A DNA stretch of 64,000 nucleotides, taken from the NCBI RefSeq assembly GCF_020164955.1, contig NZ_JAIUHG010000003.1, positions 221,617 through 285,616 on the forward strand, given 5' to 3'. Below are positions 1 through 7,823 of this stretch, piece after piece; the first letter of the stretch is position 1; every line of letters starts with the position of its first letter. The notes under the pieces are model-generated. The model was not told the DNA's origin. It saw nothing but the letters and a program-made list of their open reading frames with translations, and ran no database searches. The position numbers and the translations under genes are program-made. Source of the stretch: Mesorhizobium sp. CA8. Its GTDB lineage: Bacteria; Pseudomonadota; Alphaproteobacteria; Rhizobiales; Rhizobiaceae.

Positions 1-31
1 TGGCGGCGGCGACGCGATCATGCGCCACTAA
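1..31 (+). CDS. Possible C-terminal end of a gene cut by the window edge
   Basis: Reading from base 2 gives GGGDAIMRH followed by a TAA stop at 29-31. A possible terminator with a T-run follows at 82-114, which fits a gene ending here. Too little is visible to name a product, and a nine-residue open frame can occur by chance. Confidence 0.22.
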   Translation, partial: GGGDAIMRH

Positions 32-81
32 CAAATGTTAAGCGACGAATGTTCCGGGAGAAGGTCAACCTTGGTTAATTC

Positions 82-114
82 GCCGCCTCGCTGCCTCACG
101 GTGGCGGGCTTTTT
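82..114 (+). terminator. Possible rho-independent terminator
   Basis: GCCGCC at 82-87 can pair with GGTGGC at 100-105, with one G-T wobble, and five T residues follow at 110-114. The stem is short. On the plus strand it would end transcription of a gene entering from the left. On the minus strand no T-run follows. Confidence 0.3.
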
Positions 115-494
115 CACCAGCCCAATGCAGTCTTAATATCTGCCCATTTCGTCACGATGGCGACGATTGCTCCTACAATGCCAATTACAGTCGCCAGCTT
201 CGAGGTGGTTGGCAGGGCTTCAACGCGGCCTTTGAGTTCGCCGAAATCCTTGGCAGACGGCGCGCCCTCCGACTTTCCTTTCAAATAGGCGAGATCGGTA
301 GCGATGCCAGTCAGCTTGGTGTCGATCTTCTCGAACTTATCCTCGAGCGATTTTACACGCGCTTCCATCCCGCCAGATGTACCGTCGCCACCTCCATGTT
401 TCAAGTCGCGCCGACTCTCGGTCCATCTTGGGTGGTCAGATAACCTGGTGACCGCATTAGCTGGGTCGACCGGATCGTTGTTTTCAGCGGCCAT
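114..494 (-). CDS. Small coiled-coil protein with a C-terminal membrane helix (XhlA-like layout)
   Basis: This 126-residue protein has a charged N-terminus, a heptad-like stretch at about residues 44-72 (MEARVKSLEDKFEKID and on), and one hydrophobic segment at about 99-116 (LATVIGIVGAIVAIV). A coiled coil followed by a single C-terminal membrane helix is the layout of XhlA/holin-associated proteins of phages and phage-like cassettes. That link rests on architecture only. Its start overlaps the end of the upstream gene (484-789) by 11 bases, so the two are probably translated together. The base composition is less GC-rich than the housekeeping genes that follow, and the pair lies directly downstream of tRNA-Glu, both of which suggest acquired DNA. 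No endolysin or other phage gene is visible in the window. Confidence 0.6.
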   Translation of the reverse strand: MAAENNDPVDPANAVTRLSDHPRWTESRRDLKHGGGDGTSGGMEARVKSLEDKFEKIDTKLTGIATDLAYLKGKSEGAPSAKDFGELKGRVEALPTTSKLATVIGIVGAIVAIVTKWADIKTALGW

Positions 495-789
495 ATTCTT
501 TGAGCCAGGAAGTGAAGTGGTTAACGTTCATAAGCATAATATTGCCACAGTTCTGGCAAAGTCGCATAAGCGTTGGTGAAATCGACACCGGAGGCTCTTT
601 CGGCTTAGAAAATATAGACAGACCATATGACAGGTATTGATCGCCCTTATAGTACCACTCGTAGTGAGCTGATATATCACTCGAATGGCAGACTGTGCAT
701 TCTATTCTGCCGCCGCGAGCTCTGAGAAAATCATTTACGTCCTCAAGTAGCTTTTCCCGTTTGTTCTCCAGCGGCTTTGGCGCGGCCAT
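484..789 (-). CDS. Zinc-ribbon-like small protein of unknown function
   Basis: I do not recognise this 101-residue protein. Two CxxC pairs (C31/C34 in ECTVCH and C78/C81 in LCQNCG) form a probable zinc ribbon, and the loop between them is rich in Tyr and Ser. There is no signal peptide or membrane segment, so it is probably cytoplasmic. An upstream in-frame ATG at 867 would add 26 residues. I prefer 789 because a purine-rich GAGAGGA lies about 10 bases before it and the extra residues look like non-coding translation. The coding region is unusually AT-rich for this window. It overlaps the next gene by 11 bases. A DNA- or RNA-binding role is possible but unsupported. Confidence 0.55.
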   Translation of the reverse strand: MAAPKPLENKREKLLEDVNDFLRARGGRIECTVCHSSDISAHYEWYYKGDQYLSYGLSIFSKPKEPPVSISPTLMRLCQNCGNIMLMNVNHFTSWLKEYGR

Positions 790-980
790 TAGGTATGATT
801 CCTCTCCCAGCCGGACGTGAACGAGCCGCGTAGCGGGTCGGTAGGGCGCAAGCCCCCCTGCCGACAATGTCGCAGGAATTCGGCTAAATCAATCAGCGTC
901 TGTTCGTGCAAGTTCGCGGACGTATATTCAACCGATATTCGACGCATCGGCCAGAAAGATAGCTAAGTGCTTGAAAAGAC

Positions 981-1055
981 TGGTACGCCCAAGGGGAATC
1001 GAACCCCTGTTACCGCCGTGAAAGGGCGGTGTCCTAACCGCTAGACGATGGGCGC
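981..1055 (-). tRNA. tRNA-Glu (anticodon TTC)
   Basis: The minus strand gives a full cloverleaf: acceptor stem GCGCCCA pairing with TGGGCGT, anticodon stem-loop CCGCCCTTTCACGGCGG with TTC at the anticodon position, T-arm GGGGTTCGATTCCCC, and an encoded 3' CCA at 981-983. The first acceptor pair is a G-T wobble. The accessory-looking genes at 114-789 lie directly downstream of its 3' end, the side where tRNA-targeting integrases insert DNA. Confidence 0.95.
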
Positions 1056-1195
1056 GCTCAGACGAAGCGGCTTATAATTGCGTTGTTGGCAACCGGCAAC
1101 CCATTCGCAGCCACATGCGACAACTTTTTTCACAACGCTGTTAAACACTTGGGTTTGACGAAAAAACGCTTGGGCGGACGAAAGGGCAGGCGGGC

Positions 1196-2458
1196 TCAGC
1201 CGTCCTCGCCACCGCCGCTGCGGCGACGGCAGCGCCAGTTCCAGTCTCGCTCGGGGCCGACGTCGATATGGACGGATTCGGTGTGACAATAGGTGCCGAC
1301 GCCGCCGCGACCGGGCATCGAGCGGACATAGTTCGCCAACTCCCACTTCGACACGCCAGGCACCTGGATGTCGGCGGCGGCGCAGTACATGTGCAACGAG
1401 TTCTTGGCGCCGTTGGCGCGGCGGTTGCGCGAGGGGTCGCGGTAGCCGGAGGTGACGACCATCTTGCGGCCGAAATGCCCCTCGATCGTCTTCAGCACCC
1501 GCACCAGCGACGGTTTCAGGCAGGCGACGTCGACGCTTTCGTTCTGTTTCAGAAGGCCGTTGGGCGCGAGCCTGGCCATGCCGGCGGCCGACGCCACTTG
1601 GTACGAGCCGCCCTCATCCTCGTTGAGGTCGACGTCGCTCTCGTCGTCGATGCCGGACTTGCGCTTGATCTCGAACAGCGCGGTCTGACGCACGCCGGGC
1701 AGGGCATCGGCGCCGGTGATGTGATTGGCCGGATTGTCGATCGACGCGAGCTGCACCGGCTTGTCGCCCGATGTCGCCGAGGCCAGCGTCACGATCGGCT
1801 TGGCTGGCGGCGGTGTGGTCTTGGCCTGCGCGGCGGACTGCTCGCCCGAACGCGCATTGTTGATCAGGGGAGCGGGTGCTGCCGAAGCCGGCGTGGTGCT
1901 GAACAGCGAGGCGAACAGGCTCTTCTTCGGCGCGGCGATCTGCGGCTGCGCGGGCTCGCCCGCGGTTACATAGACGCCGTTGCTCATGGCTTGAGTGGTC
2001 GCCTGGGCCTTTGAGGCAATGGCGGCGGCATCGCCGGCGGCGACCTGCTGGGCGACGGTTTGCGTCTGTTCCGCCGTTTGCGCCTGCTGAACCAGCGGTT
2101 GCGGCGTGCTGCCGGCAATCGCAGCGGAGTCCGCCGGCACGGCGACGGCCGGGAAGGCGGCTTGCGGCCGCGTCTCCGGCACATAGGCGACCTTCTCGGG
2201 CAAAGGCGTATCGCCCTCGCTCATCACGGTCGATGCCGCTTCGGCCGGCGCGGACGCCTGCAGCGACGAATCGGCCGCGGTCGCAGTCTTGGCGCCGGAT
2301 GTCGCGCTCATTTCAGTGGCGGTTGAATTGTAAGCGGGCGAAACCACCGACATCGTCGGGTCGCCGGTCGAGGTGCAGGAGGCCAGAAGCACGGAGAAAA
2401 GCGCTGCCGCGATGCTGCGGCTTTCCCCTCGTGCGAGACGCCAACCTGCTGATTTCAA
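1196..2458 (-). CDS. Lipoprotein with a C-terminal M15-like (DUF882) peptidase domain
   Basis: This predicted 420-residue lipoprotein has a hydrophobic N-terminus ending in the lipobox LLAS-C. A long low-complexity middle rich in Ala, Gln and Pro leads to a C-terminal domain (about residues 310-415) of the M15-type D,D-peptidase fold. The metal ligands are visible in SLHMYCAAAD (H, D) and TESVHID (H). Related YcbK/DUF882 proteins act on, or bind, peptidoglycan in the periplasm. I chose a TTG start at 2456-2458 because GAGGGGG sits exactly 8 bases upstream (2467-2473). The ATG at 2494 would put 12 extra residues before a good lipoprotein signal and would read through that Shine-Dalgarno sequence. 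The whole middle segment could be a wall-spanning linker. Confidence 0.8.
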   Translation of the reverse strand: MKSAGWRLARGESRSIAAALFSVLLASCTSTGDPTMSVVSPAYNSTATEMSATSGAKTATAADSSLQASAPAEAASTVMSEGDTPLPEKVAYVPETRPQAAFPAVAVPADSAAIAGSTPQPLVQQAQTAEQTQTVAQQVAAGDAAAIASKAQATTQAMSNGVYVTAGEPAQPQIAAPKKSLFASLFSTTPASAAPAPLINNARSGEQSAAQAKTTPPPAKPIVTLASATSGDKPVQLASIDNPANHITGADALPGVRQTALFEIKRKSGIDDESDVDLNEDEGGSYQVASAAGMARLAPNGLLKQNESVDVACLKPSLVRVLKTIEGHFGRKMVVTSGYRDPSRNRRANGAKNSLHMYCAAADIQVPGVSKWELANYVRSMPGRGGVGTYCHTESVHIDVGPERDWNWRCRRRSGGGEDG

Positions 2459-2678
2459 AATAAATTCCCCCTCGACATCCGGTCGGTTCGTCATCGCCGC
2501 GCCACTCCAGCACCGCGCCGCGATAACCCTCCTGTTCCCAACCGGAACGGGATATGTGTCGAATCTGCAAGCCTCGGAATTAATCTGAATCGGAAGGTGA
2601 TTTGAGGCCGCCGAACGATTGACGCCACCATTTCGCCCTGTTTTGGCGGCCCGTCAACTCACCAGACATTACAGTCCG

Positions 2679-4514
2679 TTACACACGTACCTTGACATAG
2701 GTGCCCGGCGCATCTCCCAAAGTTTTCATACGCTTGCCGGGTTTGCGGGCGGGTACGCGGATGTTGTCCTGGTTCTCGATCCAGTGCTGCCAGTGCGTCC
2801 ACCAGGAGCCTTGATGCTCGTGCGCGGCGGCAAGCCACGCGTTGAAATCGCCCACCGGCTTGCCGCCGGTCCAGTACTGGTATTTCTTGGCCGCCGGCGG
2901 GTTGACCACGCCGGCGATGTGGCCGGAACCTGCCATCACATATTCGACGTCGCCGCCGAAAAACTGCGATCCCCGGAACACCGACAGCGCCGGCGCGATG
3001 TGGTCTTCCTTCGTCGCCAGGTTGTAAACCGGGATGGTGATGTCGGCCAGCGAGACGGTGCGGCCGGCAAGTTCCATCGTGCCGCGCGAAAGATTGTTCT
3101 CCAGATAGCAGTTGCGCAGGTAGAAGGAATGGTTGGCCGCCGCCATGCGCGTGGAATCGGCATTCCAGTAAAGCAGGTCGAAGGGCAGGGGCTCCTTGCC
3201 GCGCATGTAGTTGTTGATGACATAGGGCCAGATCAGGTCGCCCGAGCGCAGCATGTTGAAGGCGGTCGCCATCTTGGTGCCTTCAAGATAGCCCTTCTCA
3301 CTCATCGCGCGCTCGACGGCGGCAACCTGATCCTCGTCGACGAAGACCTTGAGGTCGCCCGCATAGGTGAAGTCGACCTGAGTGGTGAAGAAGGTAGCCG
3401 ATTTGATGCGGTCGTCGCCTTCCTGCGCCAACAGCGCCAGCGCGGCAGCCAGGAGCGTGCCGCCGACGCAGTAGCCGATGGCGTTGACCTCTTTTTCCCC
3501 AGTGGCCTTCTCCACCATATCCAGGCCGAATTGCAGGCCTTCGCGGATATAGGCCTCCCAGCCCTTGGCGCCGTGGCGCTCGTCGGGATTGATCCAGGAA
3601 ATGACGAAGACCGTGTGGCCTTGCTCGATCGCCCAGCGGATGAAGGACTTTTGCGGGTTAAGATCGAGGATATAGAACTTGTTGATCCATGGCGGGCAGA
3701 TCAGCAGCGGCCGCTTCAGCACCGTCTCCGTCATCGGATCATATTGGATGATCTCTGCGACATCGCTGCGGCCGATGACCTTGCCGGGCGTGGTGGCTAT
3801 GTTCTTGCCGATTTCGAAAGGCGTGTAGTCGGCCTGGCGCAGCTTCAGGTCGCCGCGACCGGCGGCGATGTCCTCGGCCAGCATCTTCATGCCGCGCACC
3901 AGGTTTTCGCCGTTCGAGGCGACCGTTTCGCGAAACAGCTCCGGATTGGTCAGGATGAAGTTCGACGGCGCGATCGCGTTCGACACCTGCTTGACGTAGA
4001 AGCTCGCCTTATGGCGGGTGTGCTCGTCCAGGCCCTCGGCATGCTCGACGAGCTCGTTCGCCCAGCGCGAGGTGACGAGATAGGCCTGCTTCAAGAAGTC
4101 GAAGAAGGCGTTGCGGCCCCATTCCGGATCCTGGAAGCGCTTGTCGCCACGCTCCGGCTGAACCGCATCTTGGGGCGCCTCGGCGTTGGGATTGACCTTC
4201 TGGATGGCGTTCGCCCAGACCGTCATGTAGCCGGCAAAGAGCCGCGTCTGCGCTTCGAGCGCGCGCTGCGGGTCGCCCAGCCAGTACTCCGACAGCTTGG
4301 AGAAGGTCTTGACCATGTCGACAACCGGTTCGGCGACATGGTCGCGCACCTCGCCCTTCTCGCGCGGTTCGGTCCAGGCGGAAGCCGCCTTGCCGGCCTG
4401 CTCGATCATGCGCGCCATGTTCAAGGCGAAACGCTCGGGGTCCTTCACCAGATATTGCTCGATGGCCGAAGGTCCGCCATTTTCCACTTTGTCCGAATCG
4501 GGAGCTTTGGACAT
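2679..4514 (-). CDS. phaC: Class I poly(3-hydroxyalkanoate) synthase PhaC
   Basis: PhaC polymerises (R)-3-hydroxyacyl-CoA into PHA/PHB granules in the cytoplasm. The 611-residue length is normal for class I enzymes. The lipase-like box GYCVGG gives the catalytic Cys349, with Asp504 (KEDHIAP) and His532 (GHIAG) completing the triad. The N-terminal PHA-synthase domain fills about residues 70-240. The ATG at 4514 begins MSKAPDSDK. The frame stays open upstream to 4775, but that part overlaps the divergent lipoprotein gene on the other strand and would give an odd hydrophobic extension. A GGAGGA lies about 13 bases before the chosen ATG, rather far. phaA, phaB and phasin genes are not in the window. 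Confidence 0.95.
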   Translation of the reverse strand: MSKAPDSDKVENGGPSAIEQYLVKDPERFALNMARMIEQAGKAASAWTEPREKGEVRDHVAEPVVDMVKTFSKLSEYWLGDPQRALEAQTRLFAGYMTVWANAIQKVNPNAEAPQDAVQPERGDKRFQDPEWGRNAFFDFLKQAYLVTSRWANELVEHAEGLDEHTRHKASFYVKQVSNAIAPSNFILTNPELFRETVASNGENLVRGMKMLAEDIAAGRGDLKLRQADYTPFEIGKNIATTPGKVIGRSDVAEIIQYDPMTETVLKRPLLICPPWINKFYILDLNPQKSFIRWAIEQGHTVFVISWINPDERHGAKGWEAYIREGLQFGLDMVEKATGEKEVNAIGYCVGGTLLAAALALLAQEGDDRIKSATFFTTQVDFTYAGDLKVFVDEDQVAAVERAMSEKGYLEGTKMATAFNMLRSGDLIWPYVINNYMRGKEPLPFDLLYWNADSTRMAAANHSFYLRNCYLENNLSRGTMELAGRTVSLADITIPVYNLATKEDHIAPALSVFRGSQFFGGDVEYVMAGSGHIAGVVNPPAAKKYQYWTGGKPVGDFNAWLAAAHEHQGSWWTHWQHWIENQDNIRVPARKPGKRMKTLGDAPGTYVKVRV

Positions 4515-4611
4515 GGTGCGCGGGGTTCCTCCCGGAGCGTTTTCTTGACATATTACCATGGGACATCTGACCGGGTCCAATTCGCTGTAATCCGGCTGCC
4601 AGGAAAACAAT
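4515..4611. promoter_or_regulatory. Divergent promoter region between phaC and a small lipoprotein gene
   Basis: This 97-base gap separates two divergent genes and must hold both promoters. A perfect -35-like TTGACA occurs at 4545-4550 on the plus strand, but the bases about 17 downstream are a poor -10. On the minus strand TTGGAC is followed after 19 bases by TAATAT, a plausible phaC promoter with a slightly long spacer. Confidence 0.35.
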
Positions 4612-5019
4612 ATGACGATTAATGTTGGCGGGACCTTTTTTCTCAGGCCGGGTTCGATTTGCCGCTTGGCGATGGTGGCGGGGTTGGTAAGCGCGCTGTT
4701 GCCCGCCGGCGGCTGCACCAGTACCAGCCCGAACAATACGGCGCCTACGGCGCTGACTGAAGGCCCGAAGGACACCGGGTCCTACCCCAACCTCAACATC
4801 CCGCCGAAGGTGGCCGCCAAGCAGCTCACCAAGGAGGAGACCGCGGCGAACCTCGCCCGGCTCAAGGCCGAGCAGCAGGCGCAGCTTGCCAAGGGCGGCA
4901 GCGTCAAGGCGCCGACGAATTCGGCGGCGCTCAAGACGCTTGCCAAGACGCATGGCGATGACACGCTGAAGCAGATCGAGGGCAAATGCGACCCGACCCT
5001 CGACCCTAACTGCAATTAG
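4612..5019 (+). CDS. Small predicted lipoprotein of unknown function
   Basis: The 135-residue product has a positively charged N-terminus, a hydrophobic stretch and a lipobox-like AGG-C at about residues 32-35, so it is probably anchored in the envelope by a lipid. The mature part is hydrophilic, with a helical Lys/Ala/Glu-rich region (about 70-100, KEETAANLARLKAEQQ) and a Cys-containing tail (CDPTLDPNC) that could form a disulphide. AGGA lies 7 bases before the ATG. It is divergent from phaC and 49 bases ahead of the aminotransferase gene, so it may head that transcript. No function is recognised. Confidence 0.75.
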   Translation: MTINVGGTFFLRPGSICRLAMVAGLVSALLPAGGCTSTSPNNTAPTALTEGPKDTGSYPNLNIPPKVAAKQLTKEETAANLARLKAEQQAQLAKGGSVKAPTNSAALKTLAKTHGDDTLKQIEGKCDPTLDPNCN

Positions 5020-5068
5020 GTCTATATCGCGCGCCATAAGCGCCACCCTTCGATCGTCTGGAACTGAA

Positions 5069-6286
5069 ATGGAAGAATTTCACAAGGTCCGCCGGCTTCC
5101 GCCTTACGTGTTCGAGCAGGTCAATCGGCTGAAGGCCAGCGCCCGTTCGCAAGGCGCCGACATCATCGACCTTGGCATGGGTAATCCGGACCTGCCGACG
5201 CCGAAGGCCATCGTCGACAAATTATGCGAAGTGGTGCGCGATCCGCGCACGCACCGTTATTCGTCCTCGCGCGGCATTCCGGGCCTACGCCGCGCCCAGG
5301 CTGCCTATTATCAGCGCCGCTTCGGCGTGAAGCTCAACCCCGACACGCAAGTCGTGGCTACCCTTGGCTCGAAGGAAGGCTTCGCCAACATGGCGCAAGC
5401 GATCACCGCGCCCGGCGACGTGATCCTGTGCCCCAATCCGACCTATCCGATCCATGCCTTCGGCTTCATCATGTCGGGCGGTGTCATCCGCTCGCTGCAG
5501 GTCGAGCCCGATGACGGCTTCATCCCGGCGGTGGAGCGGGGCATCCGCCACTCGATTCCGAAGCCGCTGGCGCTGATCCTCAATTATCCATCGAACCCGA
5601 CGGCGCTGGTCGCCTCGCTCGATTTCTACAAGGACGTGGTCGCCTTCGCGAAGAAGAACGACATCATCATCCTGTCGGATCTCGCCTATTCGGAGATCTA
5701 TTTCGACGGCAACCCGCCGCCTTCGGTGCTGCAGGTGCCGGGCGCGATGGATGTCTGCGTCGAGTTCACCTCGATGTCGAAAACCTTCTCCATGCCTGGA
5801 TGGCGCATGGGCTTCGCGGTCGGCAACGAGCGGCTGATTTCGGCGCTGACGCGGGTGAAGTCCTACCTCGACTATGGCGCCTTCACGCCAATCCAGGTGG
5901 CGGCGGCGCATGCGCTGAACGGCGACGGCGCCGACATCGAAGAGGTGCGCGAGGTCTACCACAAGCGCCGCGACGTGGTGGTCGATTCCTTCAGCCGCGC
6001 CGGCTGGACCATTCCCGCGCCAGCCGCCTCGATGTTCGCCTGGGCGCCCATCCCGGAACAGTTCCGCCATCTCGGCTCGCTCGAATTCTCCAAGCTGCTC
6101 ATCGAACATGCGGATGTCGCGGTGGCGCCGGGCATCGGCTTCGGAGAGCATGGCGACGACTATGTGCGCGTGGCCCTGGTCGAGAACGAGCACCGCATCC
6201 GCCAGGCGGCGCGCAACATCAAGAAATTCCTCGCGACCACCGCCAAGCAGCCCAATAACGTGGTGCCGCTCGCCGCTCATCGCTGA
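5069..6286 (+). CDS. Class I/II PLP-dependent aminotransferase (AlaC / LL-DAP aminotransferase-like)
   Basis: This 405-residue fold-type I aminotransferase transfers amino groups using pyridoxal phosphate. The PLP lysine is K238 in SMSKTFSMPGWRMG, and NYPSNPT and the downstream SDLAYSEIYFDG fit the cofactor and substrate pocket. The N-terminal DIIDLGMGNPDLPTP is typical of the branch holding E. coli AlaC (glutamate-pyruvate) and many proteins annotated as LL-diaminopimelate aminotransferase. Substrate cannot be decided from sequence. It lies 42 bases upstream of hom, so the two are probably cotranscribed, which places it in aspartate-family or branched amino-acid metabolism. Alanine or glutamate exchange is the cautious assignment. 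Confidence 0.88.
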   Translation: MEEFHKVRRLPPYVFEQVNRLKASARSQGADIIDLGMGNPDLPTPKAIVDKLCEVVRDPRTHRYSSSRGIPGLRRAQAAYYQRRFGVKLNPDTQVVATLGSKEGFANMAQAITAPGDVILCPNPTYPIHAFGFIMSGGVIRSLQVEPDDGFIPAVERGIRHSIPKPLALILNYPSNPTALVASLDFYKDVVAFAKKNDIIILSDLAYSEIYFDGNPPPSVLQVPGAMDVCVEFTSMSKTFSMPGWRMGFAVGNERLISALTRVKSYLDYGAFTPIQVAAAHALNGDGADIEEVREVYHKRRDVVVDSFSRAGWTIPAPAASMFAWAPIPEQFRHLGSLEFSKLLIEHADVAVAPGIGFGEHGDDYVRVALVENEHRIRQAARNIKKFLATTAKQPNNVVPLAAHR

Positions 6287-6328
6287 GTTTGCCGGACATT
6301 TATTGAATTTTGAGGGGCGTCGCCGGAC

Positions 6329-7642
6329 ATGGCTGAAGCGTTGCGTGTTGGAATTGCCGGCCTCGGCACGGTCGGTGCCTCGGTGGCGCGCGTTCTGCGC
6401 GACAAGGCGGCCGAGCTCACCCGCCAGTGCGGCCGCGACATCGTCGTGACGGCCATTTCAGCCCGTGACCCGAAGCGCGACCGCGGCATCGATCTGAGCG
6501 CCGCGAAATGGTTCGAGGACCCCGTCAAGCTGGCCGAAAAGGCCGATATTGACGTCTTCGTCGAGCTGATCGGCGGCGACGAGGGGCCGGCGCGGCTCTC
6601 GGTGAAGGCGGCGCTCGAAGCGGGCCGCCATGTCGTCAGCGCCAACAAGGCGCTGCTCGCCAAGCATGGCGTGGCGCTTGCCGAGATCGCCGAGAAGAAG
6701 GGCGTGCTGCTCAATTACGAGGCGGCGGTGGCCGGTGGCATCCCGGTCATCAAGACGATGCGCGAGGCAATGGCCGGCAATGCGGTTACGCGTGTCTTCG
6801 GCATCCTCAACGGCACCTGCAACTACATCCTGACCCGCATGGAAGCCGAAGGCATCTCCTTCGACGCCTGCCTGAAGGATGCGCAGCGGCTGGGCTACGC
6901 CGAGGCCGATCCGACCTTCGACATCGAAGGCCATGACACGGCGCACAAATTGTCCATTCTGACCAGCCTTGCCTTCGGCACCAGGATCGCCGCCAACGAC
7001 ATCTATATGGAAGGCATCTCCAACATCACCCAGGCCGACATCCGCGCGGCCGGCGATCTCGGCTATCGCATCAAGCTGCTCGGCGTCGCCCAGCGCACCG
7101 ACAGCGGCATCGAGCAGCGCGTGCACCCGACCATGGTGCCGACGGCGTCGGTGATCGCGCAGGTGCATGGCGTGATCAACGCGGTGGCAATCGAGACCGA
7201 CATTCTGGGCGAGCTCCTGCTTTCCGGTCCTGGCGCCGGCGGCAACGCCACCGCGTCGGCAGTCATCGGCGACATTGCCGATGTCGCCAAGAGCCGGCCC
7301 GGCTTCCAGCATGCCCCGGTGTTCGGCTGGCCGGCGAAGGAACTGAAGCCTTACAAGAAAGCGCAGATGCGCAGCCATGCCGGCGGCTATTTCATCCGGC
7401 TGACCGTGCATGACCGCACAGGCGTCTTCGCGGCCATCGCCAAGCGCATGGCCGACAATGACATCTCGCTGGAATCGATCGTTCAACAGGCGGCCGGCGC
7501 GGAAACGCAGGCGCAGAAGACGGTGATCCTCGTCACGCACGAGACGACGGAAGCGGCGGTGCGCAGGGCCGTCGAAGGCATCACCAAGGACGGTCATCTG
7601 ACCGACAAGCCGCAAGTGATCCGCATCGAGCGAGCGGAATAA
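6329..7642 (+). CDS. hom: Homoserine dehydrogenase
   Basis: The 437-residue enzyme reduces aspartate semialdehyde to homoserine with NAD(P)H, the branch step toward threonine, methionine and isoleucine. The N-terminal Rossmann motif is GIAGLGTVGASV (about residues 8-19). The catalytic domain contains NGTCNYILTRM and the EADPTFDIEGHDTAHKL region carrying the conserved acidic and Lys residues. A C-terminal ACT domain (about 355-430, FIRLTVHDRTGVFAAI) normally mediates feedback inhibition by threonine. The length is normal for the single-function form. It follows the aminotransferase by 42 bases. Confidence 0.97.
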   Translation: MAEALRVGIAGLGTVGASVARVLRDKAAELTRQCGRDIVVTAISARDPKRDRGIDLSAAKWFEDPVKLAEKADIDVFVELIGGDEGPARLSVKAALEAGRHVVSANKALLAKHGVALAEIAEKKGVLLNYEAAVAGGIPVIKTMREAMAGNAVTRVFGILNGTCNYILTRMEAEGISFDACLKDAQRLGYAEADPTFDIEGHDTAHKLSILTSLAFGTRIAANDIYMEGISNITQADIRAAGDLGYRIKLLGVAQRTDSGIEQRVHPTMVPTASVIAQVHGVINAVAIETDILGELLLSGPGAGGNATASAVIGDIADVAKSRPGFQHAPVFGWPAKELKPYKKAQMRSHAGGYFIRLTVHDRTGVFAAIAKRMADNDISLESIVQQAAGAETQAQKTVILVTHETTEAAVRRAVEGITKDGHLTDKPQVIRIERAE

Positions 7643-7759
7643 GCCAAGTCCGGTTCCGCCTTCAATCGATTGATTTCGCTCTCATTTCGAAAAATGACCC
7701 GGCAAGTCTTGCCGTTGTCATGGAGCTTTGCCAGAAAAGCGCGCCTCTGGCGGGAGGCG

Positions 7760-7795
7760 GAGCAATTCCGGCGCTCAAAGGTTGTGGAATTGCTC
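7760..7795. repeat. Palindrome GAGCAATTCC / GGAATTGCTC upstream of glpX
   Basis: GAGCAATTCC at 7760-7769 is repeated perfectly inverted as GGAATTGCTC at 7786-7795, with a 16-base loop. A second small inverted repeat, CGCCTC / GAGGCG, lies just before it at 7743-7759. The GGAATTGCTC half also occurs in the dispersed repeats near 55820 and 56433. This is either a degenerate copy of that intergenic element or a regulatory hairpin in the glpX leader. Confidence 0.5.
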
Positions 7796-7823
7796 GAAGC
7801 AAACAGACACGAGGAATGCATCC

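Noticed and set aside
2619..4622. Long plus-strand open frame opposite phaC
   Set aside because: It mirrors phaC codons in a GC-rich genome; the translation is rich in His, Arg and Asp with no domain, and phaC has all its catalytic residues on the other strand.
4515..4775. N-terminal extension of PhaC from ATG 4775
   Set aside because: It would overlap the divergent lipoprotein gene and gives a hydrophobic leader foreign to a cytoplasmic granule enzyme.
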